From IMG/VR virus record IMGVR_UViG_3300009440_000047, positions 1 through 21,102 of that record: a DNA stretch of 21,102 nucleotides; one strand, given 5' to 3'. The DNA is from a virus. The position numbers and the translations under genes were made by a program. A model generated the notes under the pieces. It made no database searches and was not told where the DNA came from. It saw only the letters and a list, made by a program, of their open reading frames with translations. Below, one piece after another: positions 12,670-19,686 of the stretch (position 1 is its first letter; every line of letters begins with the position of its first letter).

Positions 12670-15600
12670 ATCAACGAAAAAAGGAAACATGCCTGTCCCA
12701 CAGAAGTGGTCAGGACAAGATCGCAGATTTGGTGAGACGCTTAAGAATAGCGTTGATGTTCTGGCTGGATTTAATGGCAATCCTTTAGATAGGGCTATCA
12801 CTGCTAGGGACTTACTTGACAGCGGTATTGCAAGACTCGCAGTTGGTTCGATTACCTTCTCTGGCGGATCTAACGGTCTGGCTCCAACAGGCAATATCCC
12901 AACGTATGATGTCCCGCCTGCTCCTACCAACTTATCGGCTCGCGGCGCATTTCAAAACATTATTCTTACATGGAACTTAGAGTCATACATAGGTCACTCT
13001 TATGTGGAAGTGTACAGGCATACGTCAGACGTGATTGCTGACGCCAGCTTGACCGCGCAAGTAAGTGGGGCGATTGTAGGTATATACAGCGACTCCACCG
13101 GACCAAGCGCTGACTTTTACTATTGGGTCAGAGCCGTTAATGAAAACGGTGTAGCTGGACCGTTCAACTCCTCAACAGGGACTAGGGGTCAAACAGCTGC
13201 CGATGTAGACCTCCTACTTGGTGTGTTAACAGATGCAATAACTGAAAGTGAGTTAGCGACTGATCTCCAAACAGAAATCGATAAGATCTCTGGAGACATC
13301 TATGTTGCTGGATCTGTTGCCTCTCAAGTTGCTGCTGAAGCCATTTTGCGAGCCGCAGCGGTCAGTGGTGAAGCCACTGCTAGAGCTGCAGCACTTAGCG
13401 CTGAGGCTTCGGCTAGAGCTACAGCCATCTCGAGTTCTGCCGACGCGCTTCAAGCGCAGCTTAATGACTTTACAGGTATAGCTGCGTGGGACAGCGCTGA
13501 GTCTTACAGTATCGACGATAAGGTACGGCACGATGACAAACTGTGGTCAGCAGATGCAGCGAGCAGTGACTCTGAACCTACCTATAGTAATGGTGCTAGT
13601 ACCAATAGCGACTGGGAACTTACTGGTGACTATACAAGTCTAGCCTCTGTCACTGCTAATAACAGCGCGGCGATTACAGCAATTAATAACGTGTCAACCG
13701 ATAGCTCTTCTGCTGCTGCCGTTGCCTTTAAAGCCCTCAGCGGTGAAGTCTTTGCGGCTGATGGCACATCACTGTTAGCTACAGGGTCCGCCCTGACAGG
13801 CTTAACGACAGATGTTCGTGACATATACACTGCTGCTGATGGTGACGATCCAGCATCAGGTTTGCTAGCTTCCGCTCAAGCCTCGATTACAGGTCTCAAT
13901 GGAGAAGTGTTTGCAGCTGACGGCTCGTCACTCTTGGCAACAGGATCTGCCCTGACAGGCTTAACGACTGACGTTAGAAGCATTTACACGGTAGGAGATG
14001 ACACGGTAGATCCGGTTGTACCTGCATCAGGTATTTTGGCTTCGGTACAGTCAGACGTTACAACTCTCAACGGTGAAGTATTTAATGAAGACGGTTCGTC
14101 TTTACTGGCTACTGGCTCAGCAGTTACTGGTCTTACGACTGATGTTCGTTACATATACACTGCTGCGGACGGGGATACAGCTGCCTCCGGTATATTGGCT
14201 TCAGTGCAATCTGACGTTACGACCCTCAACGGTCAAGTGTTTGCGGCTGACGGTTCGTCGTTGCTCGCGACGGGTTCAGCTGTATCCGGCTTAACTACAG
14301 ATGTTCGTGACATATACACCGCAGCAGATGGTAATACGCCAGCTTCAGGAATATTGTCTTCAGTTCAATCAGACGTTACGGATCTTAATGGCGAAGTGTT
14401 TGATGAAGATGGAGCGTCTTTGCTAGCAACCGGATCAGCTGTCAGCGGATTGACTACAGATGTTCGTGATATCTATACAGAAGCTGACGGTGATAACCCT
14501 GCATCTGGAATATTGGCGTCAGTTCAGTCAGATGTAACCGACCTAAATGCCGAAGTCTTTGCAGCTAATGGGGCGTCCTTGCTAGCAACCGGACAATCCG
14601 TCACCAGCCTTACAAACAATGTCAATACAATTTACGATGCTGACGGTGGCGTAGACGATGATGGAAACGCAATTCCTTCTGGGCTAGTTGCTTCTTCTCA
14701 AGAGGAAATAACAGCGTTGAAAGGCGCAGTATTTAATGGCGATGGCGATGTAAAGCTAGCGTCAGGATCATCTGTTTCCACTCTGACTAACAACGTGAAT
14801 GCAATTTATGATGCCGACGGTGGTCTAGATGGCGATGGAAACGCAATCCCATCAGGTCTTTTAACTTCCGCGCAATCCTCGATTACCGCCCTACAGGGTG
14901 CAGTATTTGATGAAGATAATGGAGTCAAACTGGCTGAGGCGGCGGCTGTAGAGACTCTAGAGACTGAGGTCTACGGTGACGGATCTGCTGGAGCGTCAAG
15001 AATCGATGGTTTGTACACGGCTTTGTTCGATGATGAAGGGGACTTGTTTGCCTCCGCATCAGCGCTGGAGGCTCTAGACACCGCTGTTACGGGTGAAGGA
15101 GGTATTGCATCGAAGGTCACTAACATTGCTGCGGCTATGTATACAGATAGTGACACGACAGGCTCTTCGCTATTTGCTACGTCAGCCAATTTAGACACTG
15201 TCACGGCGCAAGTATTTCCTGACGGGTTAACTGAAACCTCTCGAATATCTCAGCTGTCATCGGCGCTATACACAAACGGCAATCCAGATGACGGCGTTAA
15301 GCTAGCCTCTGCTGATTTTGTATCCAATATAAACACAGCAGTATTTGGTGACGGCACTACGCAAACAGCATCAGCAAACAAGGTAGATACGCTTCAGGTC
15401 GTCGTCGAGGGCGCTGATGGTAATGGCGGAATAAAAAACGCTATAGAGACTACTCAAGAAATTGTTGGCGATTCTACATCTGGTCTGCAAGCTCAGTACA
15501 CCGTCAAAATCGACACCAACGGAGCAGTTGCAGGCTTCGGGTTAGCAAGCACCTCAAATGCTGCGGGGAATATTACTTCTGAGTTTATCGTAAATGCAGA

Positions 15601-15976
15601 CCGCTTTGCCATTATGAGAGGTGGCAGTAACGCCGCAGCAGCAACAATACCTTTCGCTGTAGTCCCTGCGGGAACGGTTGATGGAGTAAATATTCCTGCC
15701 GGTGTCTTTATGACGGATGCGTTTATTAGAAACGGGACAATCGTTAACGCCAAGATTAAGAACCTCGCCATCGATGACGCGAAAATTGCGAGCCTTAACG
15801 CAGACAAAATAACCGCTGGGACTATAGACGCAAGCAAGGTGACGCTGTCCGGTGTGTCGCCTTCGTTTCAGATCAAGAGCGCAACTACCGGACAGCGCAT
15901 GGAAATGGACGCCGATGTTATTAGGGTCTTCGACTCAGGCAATGTACTTAGAGTTAAGCTAGGGAATCTATCGTAA
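12662..15976 (+). CDS. gpJ-type tail tip fibre (FN3, CBM-like, repeats, DUF1983-like)
   Basis: The protein has 1104 residues from a GTG at 12662 with GGAGG six bases upstream (8-base overlap with the previous gene). An ATG at 12689 behind AAAGGAAA is the alternative. Domains: N-terminal anchor (1-83); fibronectin type III (about 84-178: 'PPAPTNLSARGAFQNIILTW' to 'YYWVRAVNENGVAGPF'); Ala-rich helix (about 215-265); a CBM5/12-like module (273-323, with Trp276, Trp294 and Trp318 in the 'AW----SY--DDKV---DKLW-A---------W-L' pattern); about eight tandem repeats (from about 360 to 760); diverged repeats to 930; and a DUF1983-like domain (about 940-1000, 'AQYTVKID-NG-VAGFGLAST'). The end ('DAFIRNGTIVNAKIKNLAIDDAKIASLNADKITAGTID') is typical of lambda gpJ-type host-specificity proteins. 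The large N-terminal hub of gpJ is absent. Confidence 0.85.
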   Translation: MFKSTKKGNMPVPQKWSGQDRRFGETLKNSVDVLAGFNGNPLDRAITARDLLDSGIARLAVGSITFSGGSNGLAPTGNIPTYDVPPAPTNLSARGAFQNIILTWNLESYIGHSYVEVYRHTSDVIADASLTAQVSGAIVGIYSDSTGPSADFYYWVRAVNENGVAGPFNSSTGTRGQTAADVDLLLGVLTDAITESELATDLQTEIDKISGDIYVAGSVASQVAAEAILRAAAVSGEATARAAALSAEASARATAISSSADALQAQLNDFTGIAAWDSAESYSIDDKVRHDDKLWSADAASSDSEPTYSNGASTNSDWELTGDYTSLASVTANNSAAITAINNVSTDSSSAAAVAFKALSGEVFAADGTSLLATGSALTGLTTDVRDIYTAADGDDPASGLLASAQASITGLNGEVFAADGSSLLATGSALTGLTTDVRSIYTVGDDTVDPVVPASGILASVQSDVTTLNGEVFNEDGSSLLATGSAVTGLTTDVRYIYTAADGDTAASGILASVQSDVTTLNGQVFAADGSSLLATGSAVSGLTTDVRDIYTAADGNTPASGILSSVQSDVTDLNGEVFDEDGASLLATGSAVSGLTTDVRDIYTEADGDNPASGILASVQSDVTDLNAEVFAANGASLLATGQSVTSLTNNVNTIYDADGGVDDDGNAIPSGLVASSQEEITALKGAVFNGDGDVKLASGSSVSTLTNNVNAIYDADGGLDGDGNAIPSGLLTSAQSSITALQGAVFDEDNGVKLAEAAAVETLETEVYGDGSAGASRIDGLYTALFDDEGDLFASASALEALDTAVTGEGGIASKVTNIAAAMYTDSDTTGSSLFATSANLDTVTAQVFPDGLTETSRISQLSSALYTNGNPDDGVKLASADFVSNINTAVFGDGTTQTASANKVDTLQVVVEGADGNGGIKNAIETTQEIVGDSTSGLQAQYTVKIDTNGAVAGFGLASTSNAAGNITSEFIVNADRFAIMRGGSNAAAATIPFAVVPAGTVDGVNIPAGVFMTDAFIRNGTIVNAKIKNLAIDDAKIASLNADKITAGTIDASKVTLSGVSPSFQIKSATTGQRMEMDADVIRVFDSGNVLRVKLGNLS
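13742..14955 (+). repeat. Tandem 53-58-residue repeats in the gpJ-type fibre
   Basis: GEVF-like motifs start at 13742, 13901, 14072, 14231, 14390, 14549, 14723 and 14897. The spacings are 159, 171, 159, 159, 159, 174 and 174 bases, or 53, 57, 53, 53, 53, 58 and 58 residues. The consensus unit runs 'GEVF--DGSSLLATGSAVSG', then 'LTTDVRDIYTAADGD-PASG', then 'ILASVQSDVT-LN'. The units differ at many synonymous sites, so they are old or under selection at protein level. They form a probable trimeric coiled-coil or beta shaft. Confidence 0.9.
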
Positions 15977-16257
15977 TGGCATACGGCTTAAAAGTCTGGG
16001 ATGCAAATGGGAATGTCAGGCTGGACATTGGCGATAGGGAGTGTAGGTTTGTAGCCTTTTACACCGGCACTGTCGCCGCTGGAGCTACTATTACTATTCC
16101 TGTTGCGGGACTGTCAACAGACGGGACGTGGGGCTTAAATGAGCTACAGTTTGCAAATTATTACATTTCTTTTTCTGTACTTTCCGGCGCGTTCCGCCTG
16201 ACAAATTCGAGTAGTTATCAAAGCCATCAATACAAGGTTCAGGTGTTTAGAATATGA
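15976..16257 (+). CDS. Small tail tip protein
   Basis: This 93-residue protein starts on the TAATG overlap with the fibre gene. It opens with 'MAYGLKVWDANGNVRLDIGDRECRF', a beta hairpin motif found at the start of small proteins encoded after gpJ-type genes. A compact beta domain follows (FYTGTVAAGATITIPVAGLS, FANYYISFSVLSGAFRLT, YKVQVFRI). There is no signal peptide or membrane segment. The motif also resembles the last residues of the gpJ-type fibre (IRVFDSGNVLRVKLGNL). It is probably a cap or tip protein that binds the end of that fibre; its biochemical role is unknown. The stop overlaps the next ATG (ATGA). Confidence 0.65.
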   Translation: MAYGLKVWDANGNVRLDIGDRECRFVAFYTGTVAAGATITIPVAGLSTDGTWGLNELQFANYYISFSVLSGAFRLTNSSSYQSHQYKVQVFRI

Positions 16258-16955
16258 GCTACGGAATCAGCGTCTCAAGTTCTGGTGGATTTATGCAAAT
16301 AGACGGTACATACGAAAACCTCGCCGTCTTTGCAAGCGGGACAGCTACAGCAAATGTAGGGAATGTTTATTCACCTGTTGCATTCCCCGCTAACACTCCG
16401 GCGGACTACCTTATTTTTGCAAAGCCATCGATTGAATCAGGAGATAGTTCGGTTTGGTTTTCGGAGTGGACCGAGAACTCGTCATATCCCTCTTTCATTT
16501 TCGGCTTGTCCCGTGAGTCGTTAAGCAGTATAGCTGTTGACTGGATAATAGCTATTAGGACATCGGCGGCGCCCGCTGCCAATAGTTCAGGCTATGGCTT
16601 AGAAGTAAATAAGGCTAACGGAGATCAGGCTTTTAATTCTGAAAATGGAAATTTCAGATGCCAGCAAGTGTCGTTTGAAGATCTTAATAGTCTTCAAGAA
16701 ACTTCCAATAGTATTTTTTCAGTATCCAGTATGTCTGGAGTTTACGCCCTTATGAGCGGCAAAGGCTTTTTGGGAAGATTGCAATTTGCTGCGGCACCTG
16801 CTGTTTTAGCAACGGTTATCGCCTGTTCAAGGTGGAATTATGCGGATAACACTATTCGTACACGGGTAGCATCACAAGTGATTATTGCAAATCAAGGTGG
16901 CTTTACCTCTATTGGGGGCGGATTTAGAACGAATTTAATAGGAACTTTCGGATGA
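16254..16955 (+). CDS. Tail tip protein with two YG-V motif domains
   Basis: This 233-residue beta-rich protein begins with the same kind of motif as its neighbour (MSYGISVSSSGGFMQIDGTYENLAVFASG). It carries a second copy at residue 114 (YGLEVNKANGDQAFNSENGNFRC), so it seems to hold two related domains. The first domain contains 'NTPADYLIFAKPS' and Trp-rich strands (VWFSEWTENSSYPSF). The second contains 'SSMSGVYALMSGKGFLG' and a C-terminal strand region ending in a Gly-rich segment (GGFTSIGGGFRTN). No known enzyme motif is present. It lies between the small tip protein and the chaperone-like gene, with 4-base overlaps on both sides, so its translation is probably coupled to theirs and it likely sits at the tail tip. 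Confidence 0.65.
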   Translation: MSYGISVSSSGGFMQIDGTYENLAVFASGTATANVGNVYSPVAFPANTPADYLIFAKPSIESGDSSVWFSEWTENSSYPSFIFGLSRESLSSIAVDWIIAIRTSAAPAANSSGYGLEVNKANGDQAFNSENGNFRCQQVSFEDLNSLQETSNSIFSVSSMSGVYALMSGKGFLGRLQFAAAPAVLATVIACSRWNYADNTIRTRVASQVIIANQGGFTSIGGGFRTNLIGTFG

Positions 16956-17413
16956 TAAAAGTAGCAATGGTAAATACTAACGGTGAAGTTGCTTATACGA
17001 TAAGCCCTGCTGTTGATGACATGTACGTCGATGGGCAGACTTATCATGGCTGTGTGGCTAGGCATATAGGCTACGAATCTGATGATCAGGATGTTCTTGC
17101 GACTTGGGTTTGGAGTGATGGTTGGCAGACACGGGATTCGCAGCCCTCTGCATATCATCAGTGGCTGGAATCCGCATGGATATTTAGTGCTTCTTTGTTC
17201 TGGGAAGGTGTAAGAGTTAGTAGAGATATCAAACTATCAACTTGCGATTGTACGCAAATGCCTGACAGCGCCTTATCAGACTCTAAGAGGGCGGAGTGGA
17301 CAGTGTATAGGCAGGCTTTGCGAGATATCCCTCAACAGTTCTCCGGCGTTTCGGATGAAGACTTAGTTAGCTCTTACGAGAATGAAAGCTTGTTCCCCGC
17401 AGAGCCAGAATAG
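16952..17413 (+). CDS. Tail assembly chaperone-like protein (Phage_tail_APC type)
   Basis: The protein has 153 residues. The C-terminal third carries the typical motif 'LSTCDCTQMPDSALSDSKRAEWTVYRQALRDIP' (about 97-129). It corresponds to the '---DWTQLPDSPLS--KR--WA-YRQALRDIP' pattern of Phage_tail_APC proteins, which assist tail or fibre assembly. The usual first residue pair DW is CDCT here, so the Trp is replaced by Cys. The N-terminal part is beta-rich and has two Trp-containing segments (TWVWSDGWQTRDSQPSAYHQWLESAW). Starting on an ATGA overlap, it closes the tip cluster that begins with the gpJ-type fibre; it is probably the assembly helper for that fibre. Confidence 0.8.
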   Translation: MIKVAMVNTNGEVAYTISPAVDDMYVDGQTYHGCVARHIGYESDDQDVLATWVWSDGWQTRDSQPSAYHQWLESAWIFSASLFWEGVRVSRDIKLSTCDCTQMPDSALSDSKRAEWTVYRQALRDIPQQFSGVSDEDLVSSYENESLFPAEPE

Positions 17414-17558
17414 GCGCAGTTTCTTAGTAATTCACTTGATTTTAAAGTATCATAAGGGTATGCGGGACTCCGACCCTTCGGAACATCTCTCCCCGAATCA
17501 GCTCCTCGTTAACCAACGAATATAGCTTAAAAAACCAAACTACTTAAAGGCAGTGTCT
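17414..17558 (+). other. Non-coding gap with two small hairpins
   Basis: This is the longest gap between genes after the capsid terminator (145 bases). It contains two short perfect hairpins: TCCGA/TCGGA with loop CCCT (17469-17482) and TCGTT/AACGA with loop AACC (17506-17519). Neither has a following T run, so they are not simple terminators. A weak promoter-like pair can be drawn (TTGATT at about 17443, TATGCG about 17 bases on), but it is poor. AAAGG at 17546-17550 is the ribosome binding site of the next gene. A start or processing site for the ejection-protein transcript is possible. Confidence 0.35.
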
Positions 17559-18023
17559 ATGGCAATTGTCGTGCGTCATCCGTCGCTAGAAGACTATGCG
17601 GTTATTAATACTCTTGGCAAATGGTTCCAAGAAAACAGCAACTTCAAGAACTGCGGATGGTCCGACGGAAAGGTTTACGGCTTAGTTAAATCAGCTGTAG
17701 ATCCTGTGTCAAACACTCTGATATTGATTGCAGAAGATGAAGGTGAGGTCATTGGGTTTTTTATTGGGCGGGTCGTTGAGTACTTCTTCTCAGACGAAAA
17801 GATCGCAGAAGACTTAGTGATGGTATTTAAGCCCGACCGCAGAGACGGTATAGGCAGCACGGTCAGCGCGATGATTCTTGGCTTTAAACTCTGGGCGATC
17901 AGAAAAGGAGCCAACGAAGTCAGTGTAGGGATCACCTCGGGCATAGCTGGTGATGGCTATAAAAAGTTACTGGAACGCCACGGCTTTAATGAAGCTGGGG
18001 TTTTATTAAAAAGCGAGGTTTAG
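17559..18023 (+). CDS. GNAT-family acetyltransferase-like protein, gp13-like position
   Basis: The protein has 154 residues from the ATG at 17559, which has AAAGG 8 bases upstream; the in-frame GTG at 17553 is too close to that site. The layout fits a GNAT fold: an N-terminal strand and helix (VVRHPSLEDYAVINTLGKWF), strands 'TLILIAEDEGEVIGFFIGRVVE', 'EDLVMVFKPDRRDGIGSTVSAMI' with the acetyl-CoA loop R-R-D-G-I-G-S, a helix, and 'GYKKLLERHGFNEAGVLLK'. In T7, gene 13, a short GNAT-like protein needed for virion assembly, sits just before gene 14. The same order here suggests a morphogenesis role, though real acetyltransferase activity remains possible since the cofactor loop looks intact. Confidence 0.75.
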   Translation: MAIVVRHPSLEDYAVINTLGKWFQENSNFKNCGWSDGKVYGLVKSAVDPVSNTLILIAEDEGEVIGFFIGRVVEYFFSDEKIAEDLVMVFKPDRRDGIGSTVSAMILGFKLWAIRKGANEVSVGITSGIAGDGYKKLLERHGFNEAGVLLKSEV

Positions 18024-18026
18024 CGT

Positions 18027-18596
18027 ATGTGTGGTGGTGGCGGCGGAAGCGATCCAAAAGAAATGGAAAGTAAGAATGCGTTAGCGCAACAAGCTGCGAA
18101 TGCATTGAGTCGTTACGGCGATGTGTTTGTCCCGTTAGAAAATATGTACATCAATGACACTAGAGAAATGTTTGCTGACGGCGCATCTAATCAAGCCATG
18201 GCGGCAGGTCAAAACCAGACCTCGGCAATATATGAGCAGGGCTTTGGCGATATGCGCGGCGCTCAGTTCCAGATGGGTTTAGACCCTAACTCCGGCAGAG
18301 CCGTAGGCGAGTCAAACGCCCTTCGTGAAGCTCAGGCTAGAGGCATGGGACTTGCCGGATCAGATGCTGGTCTTTCCTACACGGATGCCGCTTACCAAAA
18401 CTTAGGTAACGTCATTCAGATGGGTCAGGGCTTACAGACACAGGCTGTGTCAGGAAACATTGACCGTATGCAAAGCAGCTTAGACAGAGCGGGTTCTGCG
18501 GCTAAGAGAGACTTTGCCAAATCGCAGAGCATTGCCTCAATCGCAGGCACAGGAGCGGGCATGGCGGCAGGTTATGGACTGGGAGGATCGGTCTAA
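18027..18596 (+). CDS. Internal virion (ejection) protein, gp14-like
   Basis: This 189-residue protein starts MCGGGGGSD, a Cys- and Gly-rich opening common in gp14-like proteins of short-tailed phages. It then carries an Ala/Gln-rich helical region (NALAQQAANALSRYG), the motif FVPLENMY at residue 34, MGLDPNSGRAVG at residue 83, and a Gly/Ala-rich C-terminal segment (IASIAGTGAGMAAGYGLGG) that could enter a membrane. T7 gp14 is ejected on infection and forms a channel in the outer membrane. Placement after a GNAT-like gene and before a long helical protein supports the call. GAGG is 8 bases before the ATG. The last base of the stop is shared with the next ATG. Confidence 0.65.
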   Translation: MCGGGGGSDPKEMESKNALAQQAANALSRYGDVFVPLENMYINDTREMFADGASNQAMAAGQNQTSAIYEQGFGDMRGAQFQMGLDPNSGRAVGESNALREAQARGMGLAGSDAGLSYTDAAYQNLGNVIQMGQGLQTQAVSGNIDRMQSSLDRAGSAAKRDFAKSQSIASIAGTGAGMAAGYGLGGSV

Positions 18597-19117
18597 TGGA
18601 AATCATTGACAACATTTTTGATTCGTATCTAAGTCGGCTTAGTAAAGACTCTGCTTCTGAGGTGGCAGATTTTTACAGACCCCAAGATTACAACGCTTAT
18701 TCAAACATAAATCCAAACAGATATGCCGGTGTCAAGGCTAAACGTAACCCCGGAGACAGGCTTTACGCGGACCTTATTCGGGCGCAGACGCAAGATTACA
18801 ATCAGCGTTTTGCACCTGTAGAAAACTTTATGGCAAATCAAATCACCTCAACAGGTACGAGGTCGTTAGCAGGAGATCTGACTAACACCCGTTCAAATAT
18901 GGGCGCTGCCGTGACCAATGTTCAGGGTCAGCAGGACCGCGACATGGGTCGTATGGGTTTGCAAGGCAATAGCAATGTAGCCAACTCGACTACTGCTGTA
19001 GGCGGTTTGGTCGGTGGTCTTAACGACACAAGATTGCGTGACGGTGATCGTCGGCAGAGTCTACTGTCAGGTTCTCTATCAAGCATTTCGACAAAGGCAA
19101 GGAGCGCAGGCAAATGA
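18596..19117 (+). CDS. Second gp14-related internal virion protein
   Basis: The protein has 173 residues; I do not recognise a family name. Its central part resembles the preceding protein: FAPVENFM at residue 72 and MGLQGNSNVANS at residue 120, 48 residues apart, against 49 in the neighbour (FVPLENMY and MGLDPNSGRAVG). The N-terminal 50 residues are different and charged (NIFDSYLSRLSKDSASEVADFYRPQDY). The C-terminus is Ser/Arg-rich (SLLSGSLSSISTKARSAGK) and lacks the Gly-rich membrane-like tail of the first protein. It starts on TAATG after GGGAGG and overlaps the next gene by four bases (ATGA), so these genes are probably translated together. A role as another ejected protein is inferred from position and similarity. 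Confidence 0.65.
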   Translation: MEIIDNIFDSYLSRLSKDSASEVADFYRPQDYNAYSNINPNRYAGVKAKRNPGDRLYADLIRAQTQDYNQRFAPVENFMANQITSTGTRSLAGDLTNTRSNMGAAVTNVQGQQDRDMGRMGLQGNSNVANSTTAVGGLVGGLNDTRLRDGDRRQSLLSGSLSSISTKARSAGK

Positions 19118-19677
19118 CAATGATTGCGGTAGGGCAAGGCTTACGAGGTATTGCCAATAAAGGTATGGGCGCGGTCGCCAGAGCTGAGTCTGTTGAAAAT
19201 CAGCAGAGAATGGGCATTGAGGCGCAGAAGACTGCCGCTGAATCCCAGACTTATGGCACCGCTGCGGGTATTGGTGGAATGGTTGGTGTTGGCAATATGG
19301 CGGCGAATACCAAGGCGGCAACAGATGCTGTTGGCGTACTCAATACTGGCATAAAAGGCATAGGATCTGCGAGCTTAGAGGGTGGAAGCCTTTCGTTCAC
19401 CCCCGCTGGAGGTGAGGTTCTGAAGGGCGCTGAGGCAGCCAAGGGCTTGAGTGATGCTGCATCGACGGCAGATGGTACTCTAAAAACCCTAGAAACAGTA
19501 AAGGCTGGCAGCGAAGTAGTCACGGCAGGAGCCGAAGTGGCGACCGCCGGAGAGTCTTTGGCTGCAGCAAACGCAGCAGCAGGTAGCACCGGCACCATGG
19601 CAACTTTATCCACATTAGCAGCTCCGATAGCTATCGGCTTAGGTGTCGCTTTTCTTATAAACAAATTATTCGATTAG
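19114..19677 (+). CDS. Gly/Ala-rich internal virion protein with C-terminal membrane segment
   Basis: This 187-residue protein has a composition dominated by Ala, Gly, Ser and Thr. It has a Gly-rich stretch (YGTAAGIGGMVGVGNMAAN, residues about 47-65), a long Ala-rich helical middle with repeated 'A-E-A-GE' character (KGAEAAKGLSDAAST; EVVTAGAEVATAGES), and a strongly hydrophobic end (LAAPIAIGLGVAFLINKLF, about 168-186) that reads as one membrane segment. No catalytic motif is seen. The long reading frame on the opposite strand here is only a shadow of this composition. Lying between the gp14-like pair and the large ejection protein, it is most likely a virion protein that enters the host envelope with the DNA. 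A possible second start is the ATG six bases downstream. Confidence 0.6.
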   Translation: MTMIAVGQGLRGIANKGMGAVARAESVENQQRMGIEAQKTAAESQTYGTAAGIGGMVGVGNMAANTKAATDAVGVLNTGIKGIGSASLEGGSLSFTPAGGEVLKGAEAAKGLSDAASTADGTLKTLETVKAGSEVVTAGAEVATAGESLAAANAAAGSTGTMATLSTLAAPIAIGLGVAFLINKLFD

Positions 19678-19686
19678 GTATACATC

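Noticed and set aside
12655-12690. Programmed frameshift joining the nozzle-like and gpJ-type genes
   Set aside because: The overlap is only 8 bases, a good GGAGG precedes the GTG start, and no slippery heptamer with a downstream structure is present at the stop codon.
14016-14294. 92-residue alternative + frame within the repeats
   Set aside because: It comes from the repeat composition of the gpJ-type gene read in another frame and has no start context.
13742-14955. CRISPR-like or DNA-level repeat array
   Set aside because: The periodicity is in whole codons within one long gene, units differ at many bases, and there are no short identical repeats with spacers.
15493-15837. 114-residue open frame on the - strand opposite the DUF1983-like domain
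   Set aside because: The + strand frame carries a well-known domain and signature. The antisense product has no recognisable feature.
17460-17530. Possible tRNA or small structured RNA gene
   Set aside because: The stems are only 5 bases, there is no T-loop consensus, no 7-base acceptor stem and no CCA, so a tRNA is not supported.
19251-19664. 137-residue open frame on the - strand
   Set aside because: It lies wholly opposite a Gly/Ala-rich gene with good context, has a low-complexity Ala/Pro/Val translation, and has no ribosome binding site or neighbour on its strand. It is a composition artefact.
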